A DNA stretch of 64,000 bases from Amphibalanus amphitrite (GCF_019059575.1 NW_024881612.1:930001-994000); one strand, 5' to 3'. Positions 1 to 49,900 are shown, numbered from the stretch's first letter. The notes: generated from the sequence alone by a model not told the origin. Translations and numbers: made by a program.

Positions 1-682
1 AGCGCTAGCGAGAAGCCCTCGGCGCTGGGTATGTGATCCATCAGCCAGCCAGGAGTGCTCACCACGATCAGCCAGGGAGACCGGGCCGCGCGGCCCCACC
101 GCCACCAGTTGGTGCCCCCCCCCCCCTCGTGCCACTTCGTCTCCACCCAGCAGCCGGACGCAGAGCGGCGTGTCGGCGTCGTACTGGCGGAACACGGCGG
201 GCACCTGAGCGGGCAGCGCCTGTGTGGGTAGCACAGCTAGCGCGCGCACCCGGCGGCCGGCGCACCGCGGCGCCGCGCCTGCACCAGCGGCAGCACGAAC
301 GGCAGCGTCTTACCGCGGCCGGCCGGCGCCGAGACGCAGAGGTCGGCCGGTGGCAGCGGCGACTCTGCGGCCGCCAGCAACTCGGGCAGCACCGTCACCT
401 GCACCAGGAACACCTGTTCGATGCCCTCGGCGGCCAGCCGGGCGCGCAGCTCGGGGCAGAGCGCCGGCAGATTGGCCGGCGCCGGCCGCCGGTCGCCAAT
501 CGGCTGCGGGTGCGCCAGCCAGTCGGGCAGCGCACGCGGTGCACGGCCTGTCGGCTCGAGCGCTCCACCTCGTCCAGCACGGTGAAGTCGTCCGCGGCGG
601 CGTCTCTGTCCGACTCGGAGGTGTCCTCACTGTCGTTATTGGCGACGGCGGCTGCCGCTGTGCGCTCAGTCAGGTCGGCCAT
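1..682 (-). pseudogene. DDX51/Dbp6-like DEAD-box RNA helicase, 5' part, frameshifted
   Basis: Read from ATG at 682 leftwards, the product starts MADLTERTAAAAV with an acidic N-terminus. After a frame change near 535 it continues through PDWL and PALCPELRARLAAEGIEQVF (Q-motif-like region) to a P-loop region DLCVSAPAGRGKT and a LPFVLPLVQA stretch. A second frame change near 265-275 leads to a motif Ia-like LAVLPTQAL, and a third near 75-85 to motif Ib-like VVSTPGWLMDH. Order and spacing match DDX51, the ribosome-biogenesis DEAD-box helicase of the nucleolus. Motif I has A and R where SAPTGSGKT is usual, and motif Ib has TPGW instead of TPGR. There is a 12-base C run at 115-126. Three frame changes plus damaged motifs argue for a decaying copy; no intron interrupts the stretch, so a retrocopy is possible. 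It runs off the left edge, so the DEAD box is not visible. Base-calling errors in GC-rich sequence are the main alternative. Confidence 0.72.
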
Positions 683-2685
683 CACAGCAACACTCGCCGA
701 TGATTGGCGTCATCGAAACCGTCGGACGACGGTGGATTCACCACCGTTTTTGCAGCAGAGACTGGAAAAACCTCAGCAATAAACAAGGAAAAACATCACA
801 ACATGCCACAGCCCGCAATTGTGCATATTGTCATTTTATTTCTCACATGACAGAAAATATTGGCTGCCTTATTCTAGGAACTGGCATGAAAAACATAAGC
901 TAAAATCAAGCTAAGTGAATTATTATTGTATTTCAACATGAGACTGGGAAAAAATCCTTGTCACTGTCAACATGACCAGCGTAACGGACGGGCTGCATGA
1001 ACATTTCGGCGCATGATCTGAAAACTCTGTGTGCAGAAATTTCAGCGCTGAGGTGAACAAATAACATTTTGACCGCAATTTGCCTGGTGCCTCCACAATT
1101 TAGCAAAACTAACTCACAATACTTACAGCCAGTTTTAACATGATCCCTGCATGACTCATGCATGCAAGATACACATGCATTCAATATCAGCACAGTGCAC
1201 ACTGCACACACATCAGTTATGGATTCATTTACATTTTACAACATTACTATTATTTTCTTTTCCTTCAATATTGGCAGCATGACTTGCTGAGTTCAGTGGC
1301 ACAATCTTATGACAGCATTCAGCAAGTTTGTTCGGGTTCGCAACCATGCAAACTTTGCACGTTTTGCTTAAAAAACAAGCCTTTATAAATTTCTTTCATG
1401 CTATTCAATTTCTTTTTTAAATTTATTCTATCTTGAGTTGAATTATCTTGAATTACTATCTTGAATTATTATATCTTGAAAATCTTGCCATTTTGGTCTT
1501 AGCAATGTCAATGCACCATGCCGCACAGCCCGAGTAAGTTCCACCCAAAAGTAGTAGTGGTATCAGTAGCTGGCACCTTGCAATGTCAAATGTAGATGAA
1601 TACCTATGTGAAAACAGTGACATATTTATTTAAAATCTTGAGTCCAATGAGCCTACCCTCTCTGCCTCTCCTTCCAGCATTTCTTCAATCACCTTCGATT
1701 TTCGAAAATGACCTTCCATCATTATTTTCCACTTCCGTGCGAGCAATGAACTTGTAAGCTGACCACTAGTTAATGCGCTATCATCTTGCTGTTGGGTGCT
1801 GGTAGCAAAAAGATAATATAAAACGAAAAAACTAACACCACAACACCAAACACCCGTCTTGTTGGTTCCTTTTGGTCCTGCCTGGTGACAAAGGCTCTTT
1901 CTTTACGCAATATCATCAGTATTCCTCTTCTAATCTTGAAGCCCAGATGCTTTACAAGTTGGCCATGAATGATACTAAATTATTATTTCAACTGAGAAGC
2001 GCAAATCACGATAATTAGTAACAAATGAGGCCAATTATCCCCACACGACATCAAAAAAATAGACGGGGTCGCCTGTCTATTTTTTTGGGATGTTTTTCTA
2101 CATATAATGGCGCAGATAAACACTCCATTAATGCCGCATTTGCCGTTGGTGAAACTCGTTGGCTATTTTTCTGGCTGATATTTTTTCACGCCGGCGGATA
2201 TTTTTTCGCCTGGTTGGTGAAACTCGTCGGCTGGTTTTTGACAGAAAAATTGCGCCGGGCTGCTATTTTTCTGTTGGTAAAACTGGCCTCTGGACTATAC
2301 GTTTGTCTGGGTCAAGTGAATATCGGCCTAGACAGATAACAGCCATAGCAGATTCAATAGGAGTCTGTCGAGACAAAGTCCCGACGCGGTGGACCGATGT
2401 GTAATTCTCGTTATTTAACCGTTAGGGTTAGTGCCCCCCCCCCCCACGGGTTGCGGGTAAAGGTCGGCTTAGAGTCCTTAGTTGGATTATTTACATTTAC
2501 GTAGGTGATCCCTCGACACAGCTGTGACGAAATAAGTTGTTAGTTTTTTGCTATGTTTTCGATTTGTCTTATAAGTGAAACGGGTGAAACGTAGGTCGCC
2601 TAAAACCGGTGAGAAAACTAGATTCGGGGGTACCCTTGTTGGATCAATATTATGAAGAGACACCATGGTAAACGTCCGATGAGCC
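683..2685. other. No gene recognised
   Basis: AT-rich sequence without a convincing coding region. At 2140-2300 a short phrase close to TTGGTGAAACTCGTNGGCT recurs with variation; related TAAAACTGGCCTC phrases appear at 8388-8403 and near 36945, so this is probably an old dispersed repeat. A C-run lies at about 2433-2446. Confidence 0.4.
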
Positions 2686-2689
2686 TCAT

Positions 2690-2943
2690 AGACAGAAAAT
2701 AGTTCGTGCGCCACTGTGAGCAGGGTTATCTGTAATGGATGACCTTGCGGCCGCTCCCCCATGTGGGTCAACAGGTGACTTTAAAGATGTGATGAAACAG
2801 AAAATCGTGCGGGGCAGTTGGAGCAGCCGTTGCGGCCACTCTCCTGTGTGGATTCGCATGTGAGCTATTCGGGCCGACCGTTGAACGAACCGTGCCGTGC
2901 AAATGGAGCATCCAAAACGCTTCTCACCTGTGTCGGTCCGCAC
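2690..2943 (-). pseudogene. C2H2 zinc-finger relic, PRDM9-array type
   Basis: One readable finger ([23 protein letters not shown]-like, spanning about 2840-2915) carries the same CSIC-ARF-RS-HMR-HTGE framework as the intact array at 6.5-7.3 kb. After HTGEWPQ the frame breaks, and a decayed finger continues in other frames down to about 2700. The decayed part resembles the degenerate tail next to the main array at 6260-6450, so this is a duplicated piece of the array end lying 3.5 kb beyond it. Not expected to be functional. Confidence 0.7.
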
Positions 2944-3030
2944 GTGTACGTTCTAAATCCTGTAAAGCGTAAGCTTTAATTCCTTGTAAATGATCCTCTA
3001 GTACTGAAGGCATTGTAAAGCTCAAACATT

Positions 3031-4151
3031 TTAACCCGCGCCGGACCGGGGGGGGGGGGTATTTAAACACCCCCTTAGGTTTTTTGCACACCTGTTCATG
3101 CATCTTTTCTACACAGGCTGTGAAAATTTCAGACCCAGGGCTCTCAAGGTCAGGTCACAAGGTCACGGCAAGTGACCTCACCTCAGAAAAAGTTGCAATC
3201 CTCGTCATAGCTGCACCGACTGTACAATCACCTAGAAACTTTCGGCGATTGATAAGAGTAACAGTATGTAAAATATCTCGGAATTTTGATATCGGTGACC
3301 TAAGGTCAGGTCAATTTTACGACCTCTCCATTATAAGTCAAAGGGAGAAAACTGAAATGTGTCTATTTTGGACGAATGGTGTTCAAAACCCACTCAAACA
3401 TCGGTTCATAGGTAAAAATGACACACTGAATCGGAAAAATGCACCTGCGACCCCTCTGTGTGCCCCTGAGGTCATCTCAGGTCATGAACGGTCACCAGCA
3501 GTTTTTTGCTATAACTTTTGATAAAGACGTGCTAGAGCAATGGAAACACGTTAAATGCATTCAGCTCGACGATACGGATCGACTGATATGCAACATGACC
3601 CTTTTCGGTCAGGTCATGACCTTGACCAGAGGTCAAATTTTTAAAATGACCTTTCAAGGTCAACAAAAAGCTCATTCGACGCGTCTCGACGAGAGGAACA
3701 CGATGCTGCCAAAAGTAATGTCGTGGCACTATTGAGTCAAAAATTATTGCCGAAAACAGTTTTCGTGAAAACTGCTATTTTAGTTTTTGCCCTCTGGAGG
3801 CTAAACCGTTGACCTGAGGTCAAATCTGAGAGCAATATTCAGAAACGTATGTAAAAGGGCTATCGAATGCACTTTTCCGTGGCGCTGTAGCTCTATTGAT
3901 TTCCGAGTTAGCGTTGGCAGTTTCCAAGATTGTTGAAATGGACTACATTTGACCTTTGTTGACCTCTGGCGACCTGACCTTTGACCTGACCAAAAAATGA
4001 GCGAAGTGTTTCCATCATCATTTTTGACGCTCTTTCGAATGTCGCTTACCACGTGTCGGCCCAGGAGCCGAGTTAAACGGGGGGGGAGGTGTTCAGACCC
4101 CCCCCCCGGCCCGGCGCGTAAGTCGCGGAGCACCGGCCCGGCGCGGGTTAA
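3031..4151. mobile_element. piggyBac-like non-autonomous element (TTAACCCGCGCC termini)
   Basis: Starts TTAACCCGCGCCGG and ends CCGGCGCGGGTTAA, i.e. inverted termini flanked by TTAA, the fixed target duplication of piggyBac-type transposases. Inside each end lies a G-run, a short palindrome and a C-run. The interior has no transposase and is full of AGGTCA/TGACCT hexamers, including TGACCT-T-TGACCT at 3975-3987. Close relatives are at 39154-40447, 41438-42206 and 44512-45714. Confidence 0.8.
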
Positions 4152-4387
4152 GACCGTGCAAAGTCTAATTTATGTCGGTCAGTGACCTGGCCTGACATGA
4201 AAACATCTTTGTGCCGAAGAACCAACCCAATACCAACCCAAATAAGCTGAAACCAAGGTCGGGAGTGCCAACCTTAAGCTTTCCATCGGCCTCATGTTCA
4301 AAGAAATCTAGACAAAGGCCACAGGGGGGGGGGGGGAGGGTAGGACGGTACCCGTCCGCTCTCTCGGGCCAGCGTCAATTCCCTTTT

Positions 4388-5256
4388 TTAAAGGTAGTGT
4401 GCCAGCTTTCTTGGACCGTATGGAGTTAATGGCCCAGATAAGGAGAACCGGATTTTTAGAACTTATCCATGCCTTCAAAACTCATGGAAACGTCTTAAAT
4501 TCTTCAAATTTTGAGTACCCCAGTGCGAAATTCGCCCCGACGGGTTGTCGGTCGTACCCCAACCACATTTCACACCACTATGAATAATAAATGCACACAC
4601 TGAAATCGCTATTACCGATATGCTCATCCAATCAAGTTTCGATAAACCCGTTCATCATCATCTCCTGCGGTTTCAAACACGCCTGTTAGGTGGCTTCTGA
4701 TGCTCGTCGAGGTCGGAATTTCCAAATACGCGTGGTGCGTCGGGCCGCGCGCTCCGACTTCGGCCAAGAAAAATGCGTCAGCTGATCATTGTCATTTCTG
4801 CCACTTGCGTGTGGTGAAATGGGGTCATAACTTATAAGACGGCTTTTTCATATCAATTATTTTACATAAAATCATATTTCAAACCATAAATAATGTTCGA
4901 CAGCCAAATAAAAGAAACAATACCAATACGGGCTTACAGTTTAAGGCTCGACATTGTGTTGTCTACGATTAGACAGCTGATAACTCATTCCCGTACGTCG
5001 TATGGTCGTAACACTATAATTTGACCTTTGCTTATTGTCACAAGTGCGCCGCATTCGCGATTGTTGCCCGACGCCTGTTTGCAGGTGAGCCCACTACAGT
5101 TGTTATACATATCTGAAAACCGAAAAACTTTTAGGCGAAAAAGGCACTATTCCAGGCCCATTTTTGATTTTTTTGCGATATTAGGTAAAAACAGAAGCTT
5201 CTTATCCTAGGAAAAATAAAATGGGAAATCTTTCAAAGGTGGCACACTACCTTTAA
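4388..5256. mobile_element. TTAA-flanked non-autonomous element (TTAAAGGTAGTGTGCCA termini)
   Basis: Left end TTAAAGGTAGTGTGCCAGC and right end GGTGGCACACTACCTTTAA form inverted repeats of about 20 bp with TTAA at both edges. Length 869 bp, no coding capacity. Assigned as piggyBac-like by the TTAA duplication only. A G-run lies just outside the left end at 4324-4337. Confidence 0.72.
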
Positions 5257-5911
5257 CTCCTGGCATAATTACCTATGAATATTATATCACAGGTTATGCA
5301 GACAATACATCCGTTCCGTCATACGCACAAGCAACAATCCAGTTCTGTGCTCCCCTTCCACTCCATACAAATCAGCCAAGCTATAGGTCAGTCGGGCTGG
5401 CGTTATCCTCCCCCGCCTTCCTGTTTCACAGCGCTAAAACCCAGAGCCGAGACTTCCCGAGCGCGACCTCTGACCCCACGCGGTCCGAAGGGCCAGCCGA
5501 CGCCCGAGGGCGCGGCGCGCGCCGGCCACCCGGATAGCCTCTGCTGAGTCTCCCTTCCATGCTCCGTTTACTACATGCTCGATTCATTCATGATTCTGTG
5601 TTTCCGCGTCCCTCTCGTTAGATGGCTCCACTGCTCTCATAGGCGGTCCCAGGAAGACTGCGGCCAGAATAACCCAAACGCCAAAAAAATGAGGTTTTTG
5701 TTTAATATCTCGGAAAGTATTCGGCATACAAAGATGCAATCTCACAGTCTCGTGACAAATAAGCATACATACGAATCGGGTTAATGCTTACGCCTTTGGA
5801 TTTCATATAAGACCAGATATAACCTAAAAAGCAAAACCAACCACTGTTTCATTGGAGAGCCGTACATCATGCACATCTAAAAAAAAAACATGCCAAACAC
5901 TCAGGAAAGTG
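5257..5911. other. No gene recognised
   Basis: I see no coding exon, RNA gene or clear repeat boundary here. The stretch 5430-5550 is GC-rich. Confidence 0.4.
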
Positions 5912-5995
5912 GTGGGGCTTCACAAGAATACGAGGTGCCCTGTGTTCTTTGTCGTTAGATGTAGCTGAACACGCGGTTCCAGACTGCTCACACTG
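5912..5995 (-). pseudogene. Fragment of the PRDM9-like zinc-finger exon (linker between fingers 3 and 4)
   Basis: About 84 bp closely resembles 7275-7355, the unusual 33-residue spacer between fingers 3 and 4 of the main zinc-finger exon; shared words include GTGTTCTTTG, TTAG-TGTAGCT and CAGACTGCTCACACTGCC. It is isolated and abuts a truncated transposon at 5996, so it is a duplicated scrap. Confidence 0.65.
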
Positions 5996-6229
5996 CCAAT
6001 TTGTCGAAAATTATCGAAGTTTGACCTAGAAAGTGACAAATTTCACCTTTGTTGACCTTTAGCGACCTTACCTTTTATCTGACATAAAAAGTGACAAGAG
6101 TATTTTTCTCATTATTTGGACGCTCTTTGGAACACCGCCTACGGTGTGCCGATACATGGCCCAGAGGCCGAGTTATAGGGCCCCCAGCAGAACCTGGAAA
6201 TACAGGACCGCCAGCGGGACGCGGGTTAA
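5996..6229. mobile_element. Truncated TTAACCCGCG-type element (right end only)
   Basis: Ends in GACGCGGGTTAA and carries the family's right-hand interior (TGACCT repeats, the 'gctctttggaacaccgcct' and 'gcccagaggccgagtta' phrases also seen near 4030-4080 and 45590-45640). The left two thirds are missing. Confidence 0.65.
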
Positions 6230-6449
6230 GGATGATTTTCATTTAGTATAAACGACCATTAGGTCGTTTCCCCGTGTGAATCAGCAGCTGACTTTTGAGT
6301 TGTGATGAAACCGAAAATCGTACAGTGCAGATGGAGCAGCCGTACGGCCGCTCTCATGTGTGGGTTCGTATGTTTCCCTTGAGACCTTACCGAAAAGCAA
6401 ACCGCGTCTGTTTGATGGAGCAGCAGTAGGGTCGCTATTCTGTGTGGTG

Positions 6450-43461
<37,012 letters not shown>

Positions 43462-44511
43462 CTGTTACAGAACACATAGTCAATTCCATGTTTTCAGATC
43501 CTCCCAAAGACTGCTTCAGCTGCATAAGTGGCTTGCCTAGGTGGTGCTTGACCACTGACCAGCCCGCATCAGTGACTGTGTTCACACTTCACAGTCTGTT
43601 GAGATATGATATACAAGGTTGAAGGTCATCACTCAACAATTACTTCATACAAATGAACTGCACATCAAACACTACACTTTTTGTCAGTTAAATTCGGTGC
43701 GTAATCGTCAATTTAAGAATTAACGAAATGTGTGTACACATACCGCAATATTATGTACAAGAATCAAATCATATCTCGGCGCAGGTCAGGCAGTCGGCGG
43801 TAAAGCATTCAATTTCGGCACAGCGGCAAAACGCTCCATTTTCGACGATAGCGCAAGTAGAATCGGCTGCGCCAGCACAGGTGTAGAGGTTGCGCACGCT
43901 ATTTAGCAACAGTAACAACAACCAAATTAGGCACAGTTCATTCAATTTCGGCGGGTAACCGGAGGCACCCAGGTGATTCACATTTTCAGGAACGCTTCTT
44001 GAGCATCAACTGAATCCTCATACAGCTTTGTGGCTTTGAGATATTCTCAGGGGGAGAAAAGCAGGCCATTGTTTGTTTAGCGTCACAGTACCTACCTAAG
44101 ATCGTTTCGCTGTTTCCCGTTTCGAATTCTGATGTGAATATTGATAAGCTTTACTGAGTTAGTACTATTTGTCCTAAAAAGATAACATCTGTGGGCTGGT
44201 TTCTTTTTTATATTTCAGTACCCGCTCCTGTCCGCACATGGCGGACGACGATCGACAAGGCAAACACCAATCGTTGTTGGACTCGAGGCAAACCCCGATT
44301 CTCTTTCATTGAAGCACGTCTGTGCTGTTGTCACTGTGTGCCAAGTTTTTGCCCAAAACATGAGCCCATTTTATCAAAAGACCTGTTATTTTACTTCACC
44401 TTGAAAGCAACCCATTACCTCGTCAATCACACATAACACAATTATCTCAATCTCAACGATACCAGAATGAGTCTTACCAATCGGTTATCGTGTCACTCCC
44501 TGTATCTCCTA
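43462..44511. other. No exon recognised upstream of the last assigned PRDM9-like exon
   Basis: Searched by eye on the minus strand for a KRAB A-box exon ending in phase 1; none convincing. A cysteine-rich open stretch at 43769-43981 looks accidental. Confidence 0.4.
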
Positions 44512-45714
44512 TTGACCCGCGCCCTGCTGGGGGAGGGGGGTGTTTGAACACCTTGTGGTTTTTCGCGAATATCTCAAAAACGGCGGCGCTCCGCGCCGCC
44601 GTTTTAGGTACACCTTACCATACATCAATTCTACACATGTTGTGAAAATTTCAGACCAAGGTCATTAAAGGTCAGGTCACCAGGTCACTTGAAGTGACCT
44701 CACCTCATAAAAAGTTTCAATGTCTGCCATTGCTACACCGAGTGACCGATCGCTTTGAAATATTCAGCGATTGATAAGGATAACAGTATCTATAAAATGT
44801 ATATTCTCAGAATTTTGATATCGGTGACCTACTAAGGTCAGGTCAATTTTGCGACCTCCCCATTATAAGTCAATGGGAGAAAATTGAAATGCGCCTCTTT
44901 TGGACGAAAGACATTATAAACACTCCCAAACACTGAATTACAAGTGGTTTAAACACACTGAACATGAAAATGGTGTCCGTGACCCCTATTTATGCCCCTG
45001 AAGTCATCTCAGGTCACGAATGGTGTCTAACAGTTTTTCGCAAATAACTTTTGATAGAGGCATGCTAGAGCGGTGAAAACGCCTTAGATGTGTTCACCTC
45101 GACGATACGGATCGACTGATATGCAACATGACCTTTTCCGGTCAGGTCATGACCTTGACCTGAGGTCAAATTTTAAAGTTGACCTTTCAAGGTCAAGTTA
45201 TAGTTCATTCGATGCGTCTTGACGAGAGGAACACGATGCCGGTAAAAGGAAGCTCGTACAAGGCTTGTGTCAAAAATTATTGCAGAAAAACTGTTTCCGA
45301 AAAAAATCGGCTATTTTTGCAGTTTTTGCCCCCTGCAGGCAAAACCGTTGACGTTAGGTCAAATCTGAGAGAATTTTTCAGAAAGGGCGTTAATAGGGTT
45401 ATCGAATGCGCTTTTCCGCGGCGCTTTAGCTCTATTGGTTCCCGAGTTATGCGCTGGCTTCCTGGAAATTGTCGACATTCGACCTGAAAATCGGCGAAAT
45501 TTTGCCTTCAATGACCTCTGGTGACCTGACCTTTGACCTGACCAAAAAAGTGACCGAAGTGATTTTGTCATTATTTTTGGCGCTCTTTCGAACGCCGCCT
45601 TCCGCGTATCGCTACGTGGCCCAGGAGCCGAGTTAGAAGGGGGGTGTTCAAACACCCCCCCCCCCCCCCCAGCAGGGCGTGGAAATCCAGGACCCCCAGC
45701 CGGGCGCGGGTTAA
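44512..45714. mobile_element. piggyBac-like element, complete (CCGGGCGCGGGTTAA end)
   Basis: Left TTGACCCGCGCCCTGCTGGG (TTAA mutated to TTGA), right AGCCGGGCGCGGGTTAA. TGACCT-T-TGACCT at 45527-45539. Inverted relative to 41438-42206 and similar to 3031-4151 and 39154-40447. Confidence 0.8.
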
Positions 45715-46473
45715 TCAACTGCCAGCGTGAAACATCAAACATCCCTTGCCTACTGTGTGCAGAAGGACACGAAAATAAATTCAGCATTGCGTATCGTATC
45801 ACCACGCCTCCTCTCACCCCGCCCCACCCCCATGAACACTACCAGAGGCTTAGCGCCAACATTCTAACCCGTCCCATGGATAAGACTCGTGGTTGCAGCA
45901 GGTGTATCTTTCTCTCCCCCCCCCCCTCCCCCATACACACATCAAACAGCATCTGACTGTCCATCCGGCGCTCGGCGCATCCTATCAACAACCGCGCGAC
46001 GACACAGGGCGACGGGCCTCATCGCTGGCGATTGCGAAAGGAAATTTCGGCCATAAAGCAGAGGTTAGAGGGTCGGAGGCAAGCACAAGTCCAGACGATG
46101 AAATAGTGGCAACAGTAAACACCTTGAAAAACGTTTGACTTAATAACAGTGCTCCAACAAGCTCATTTTGTAAGCGAGAAATCTCACACCTGCCTCCCAA
46201 TAACCGCCGAAATTGAATGGTTGCTGCTGTTCTAAATATCGTGCGGCCGTCTCCAATTTCCAGGGGTATCGCCGAAATACAATGCGGACACGCCGAATTC
46301 GGGCGTCTTTTGCTGCTGCGCCGAAATTAAATGATCTAATGCCGATCACCGCTATAAACGGCCGACATGCAATGCTATACTGATACACAACTGATACATA
46401 GCTTAGCGGTATGTCTACAAAGAATCCGCCAGGTCTAAAATGGATGCGTACGTACCGAAATAAACTAACAAAA
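45715..46473. other. No gene recognised
   Basis: 'GCCGAAAT(T/A)NAATG' words recur at 46205-46380 (and 43790-43950), possibly an eroded short tandem repeat. C-run at 45919-45929. Confidence 0.4.
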
Positions 46474-46744
46474 GGTGTATACAGTGGCGCAGCCAGAACT
46501 CTGGCGACGGGGGTGAGAGACGTTCGCGATGGGCCCCCCAGCAAAGTGGGCCCCCCTCAAACAAATGGGGGCCCCTTACCAACAACGAAAGGTAAGATCA
46601 TTGTCATCATTACCAGCCAAATCGGGGAAAAGGACAAATATCTCTTGATCTGAAGAGGCACGTAAAAAACAACAGCATATTTACAGAAACACGACCATTC
46701 TGCCCATATTAGATGGACAGCGTGCAATTGATGGCCAGCGGCCA

Positions 46745-47735
46745 CTCAAATGGTCGGGCTAGGTCAAAAGGCTTTTCAAAAAGCTCAACATCAGTTTTTC
46801 GACTATTACTTTTGATATAGGAGACGAGGTAGAGTTATGACATTGTCTTGAAAGTGTTAATCATCCATACGGATCGGTTGATGACCATCATGAACTTCTG
46901 AAGTAAGGGCATGACCTTGATCTGCGGTCACATTTTGAAGTTGAACTTTTTATGTGAAATTATAAGTAGCTCATTCGATGCATGTTAACAAGAGAATGAT
47001 GACAAAGTAAATGTCTCATAGTTATTCTCACTAAAGTCCTTGCAAAAATTCTTAGCAAAACTGTTTTGGTAAAATGCGACTATTTAGATGGTTTTGCTTG
47101 TGTTATCCTCTGCTCTGTTGCCAAACCATTGACATGAGGCATTGAGGTCAAATCTTAAAAGCGAAAGCGTTTTGAAAGGCCTATCGAATGAGTTGTTCCG
47201 CAAAGCTCTAGCTCTGGTTCACAAGTTATACGGTTATTTGTGAAAAATATAAAAACAAGAATTTTTTCGTCGTAACCTTGTCTTTGTGTTTATCATAACT
47301 TTATCATAATTTCATCTTCAATGACCTCAGCGATGACCTAATCGAAAAATGACCTCTACGATTCTAAAGCATCCTATAGCTATCCGTTCCTTTCTCGTCT
47401 TTCTAGCCGTCTTAAATTATGATCGGGTTTGGCCGATACGCCTAAAGCTGATTGCACGAGTTAGAGAACTATCGAACCCACTTTCAGCGCGCTATAGCTT
47501 TTATGTCCTCGAGTGTCGAAATAGGCGAAACTTTTCCTTCGATGAACATGATGACGTGTGCCTTGGTCTGAACTGCAATATGACTGAAGTAATTTCTCCA
47601 TGATTTTCGACGCTCTTTAGAAAGCCGCCTACCGCCGCACTTGTCGCTACGTGACCCTGGAGTCAGGTTAGAAGGGAATATTCAAACACCCCTCGGGAGC
47701 GTAAAACTGGAAAGCCTGGGGCCCTGCTCTGCGGG
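46745..47735. mobile_element. Old copy of the 44.5-kb TTAA-family, nested
   Basis: Follows the order of 45040-45700 ('tttttcgactattacttttgatata', 'gatgcatgttaacaagagaatgatgac', 'gctacgtgaccctggagtcaggttagaag') with many substitutions; ends without a TTAA terminus. Confidence 0.6.
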
Positions 47736-48118
47736 GCGCGGTCGAGCTAGGCTAGAGCCAGTTTGGGATATTTACAAGCCCACGTAAAGCCCTCAAGAAT
47801 CTGCATAGAGCACAGGCCTTCCAAGACTTCGGGGTTTAGATATCGACAATCGACATGGTCTTTTGCGGCCTGCGTGGTGGCTATCAGAGGTCGGTGGGCC
47901 CTTCAAAAGCCGGTGCAGGAGCCTCAGGTGTCAGTTTGGAGCCATCATGGACCGGCGTGGGGTCCTGATAAATACCTAGGCGTCAAACTCCTAGACGTCG
48001 GCGTGGGGCCGGGCGGTGAGGCAGGCACAGGCCTGAGGAGAAGATTTTCAGATGTCGGCTTGGCAGGGCCCTGCATGTCTTTCTCAGAGGCTGATATATC
48101 GTACTGCGGGACCTCCAT

Positions 48119-48266
48119 CATAGGCGGCGGAACGGGGAGGGCACCGGGGCACCGTGCCCCCCTTTGATTTTGGCATTTTAACATAAGCCCTATGGGCGTT
48201 GCATGGAATGAATGGGACCATAATTCGGCAGTGCCCCCCTTAATTGAAGGTGTTCCGCCGCTTCTG
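48119..48266. mobile_element. hAT-like MITE (CATAGGCGGCGGAACGGGG)
   Basis: Left CATAGGCGGCGGAACGGGG, right TGTTCCGCCGCTTCTG, 8-bp duplication ACCTCCAT on both sides (48111-48118, 48267-48274). Same termini as the 2-kb element at 57801-59841. Confidence 0.85.
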
Positions 48267-48479
48267 ACCTCCATGAGCCTCAAAAACCTCTATGGGCCCC
48301 CTCACGCTTGGGGTAGGCTTCCTGACGCATAAAATCTCTGAGTCTTGAGATGGGCCCATTAGACATGAACTGGGCCATCAATATACATGTGGTGAGTTGA
48401 CCTATATCAAACATAATATGGGCTCAATCAGGATTGGGGTAGGCCCTATCAGACCCAGACCAGGCACGGAGTACGGACG

Positions 48480-49900
48480 CTCCCACACATAGGATGATCC
48501 TTTCATTCCTGGGATGTCTTCTCAGGCCCGAACTAGGCCCTCTCAGACCTGAAATGGGCCCTTCTCAAGCCTGAAGTAGACCCTCTCAGGCCTCAAATAG
48601 GTCCTCTAGGGCCTGAAATGGGCCCTCTCAGGCCTGACATTAGCCCTCTCAGACCTGAAATTGGCCCTCTCAGACCTGAAATGGGCCCCATCAGCCCGGA
48701 AATGGTCCCTATCATGTCGAAAAAGGACCCCCTCATACCGTAACTGGGCCCTCACAGGTCTGAAATGGTGCCTGTTATCCCTGAGATGGGCCCCTCTCAG
48801 CCCTCAAACGGGCCTTCTCTGGCCTCAAACGGGCCCTCTCTGGCCTTAAACGGGCCCTCTCTGGCCTCAAACGGGCCCTCTCTAGCCCCAAACAGGCCCT
48901 CTAGGGCATGAAATGGACCCTCTCTAGCTTGAAATGGGCCCTCTCAGGCCTGAAATGGGCCCTATCAGGCCTCAAAATGCCCTCTAGGGCCTGAAATGGA
49001 CCCCTTCAGGCCTAAAATGGGCCCTCACAGCAGCAAATGGGCCCTCTCAGGCCTGAAATGGCCCCTCTCAGGCCTGAAATGGGCCCCTCTCAGGCTTCAA
49101 ATAGGTCCTCTAGGGCCTGAAATGGGCCCTCTAGGGCCTGAAATGGGCCCTCTAGGGCCTGAAATGGGCCCTCTCAGGCCTGACATTAGCCCTATCAGAC
49201 ATGAAATGGGCCCCTCTCAGGCCTCAAATAGGTCCTCTAGGGCCTGAAATGGGCCCTCCCAGGCCTGACATTAGCCCTCTCAGACCTAAAAAATGGGCCC
49301 TCTAAGACCTGAAATGGGCCCCCTCAGCCCGGCAATGTCGAAAAAGGGCCCCCTCATACCGTAACGGGGCCCTCTCAGGTCTGAAATGGTGCCTGAAATG
49401 GGCCCCTCTCAGCCCTCAAACGGGCCCTCTCTGGCCTCAAACGTGCCCTCTCTAGCCCCAAACAGGCCCTCTAGGGCATGAAATGGGTCCACTCAAGCTT
49501 GAAATGGGCCCCCTCAGGCCTGAAATGGGCCCCTCTCAGGCCTAAAATGGGCCCTATCAGGCCTCAAACATGCTCTCTAGGGCCTGAAATGGACCCCTTC
49601 AGGCCTGAAATGGGCCCTCACAGGCATCAAATGGGCCCTCTCAGGCCTGAAATGGGCCCCTCTTAGGCCTCAAACAGGCCCTCAAACAGGCCCTCTAGGG
49701 CCTGAAATGGGCCCTCTCAAGCTTCAAATGGGCCCCTTCAGGCCTGAAATGGGCCCTCACATACCTGAAAAGTGAAGTGGGCCCTCTCAGGCCTGAAATG
49801 GCCCTCTCATGCCATGGAATGGGCCCTCCTAGGCCTTGATTAGTTCAATCGGGTCTTGGATGTACCCTCTTAGATCATAAAATGGGACTATAAATCCTAA
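48480..49900. repeat. ~20-21-bp minisatellite GGGCCCTCTCAGGCCTGAAAT
   Basis: About 65-70 imperfect copies, variants CTAGGGCCTGAAATGG, CTGGCCTCAAACGGG. One frame reads (M)GPLRPE/GPLGPE repeats; this is a by-product of the unit length being close to 21, not a gene. Confidence 0.9.

Noticed and set aside
43769-43981. Small secreted-looking Cys-rich frame on the minus strand
   Set aside because: Hydrophobic and Cys codons come from a repeated GCCGAAAT-type word; no splice or start support.
48480-49900. Long open frames reading GPLRPEMGPL-type repeats
   Set aside because: They follow from a repeat unit close to 21 bp; no start context, splice sites or conserved domain.
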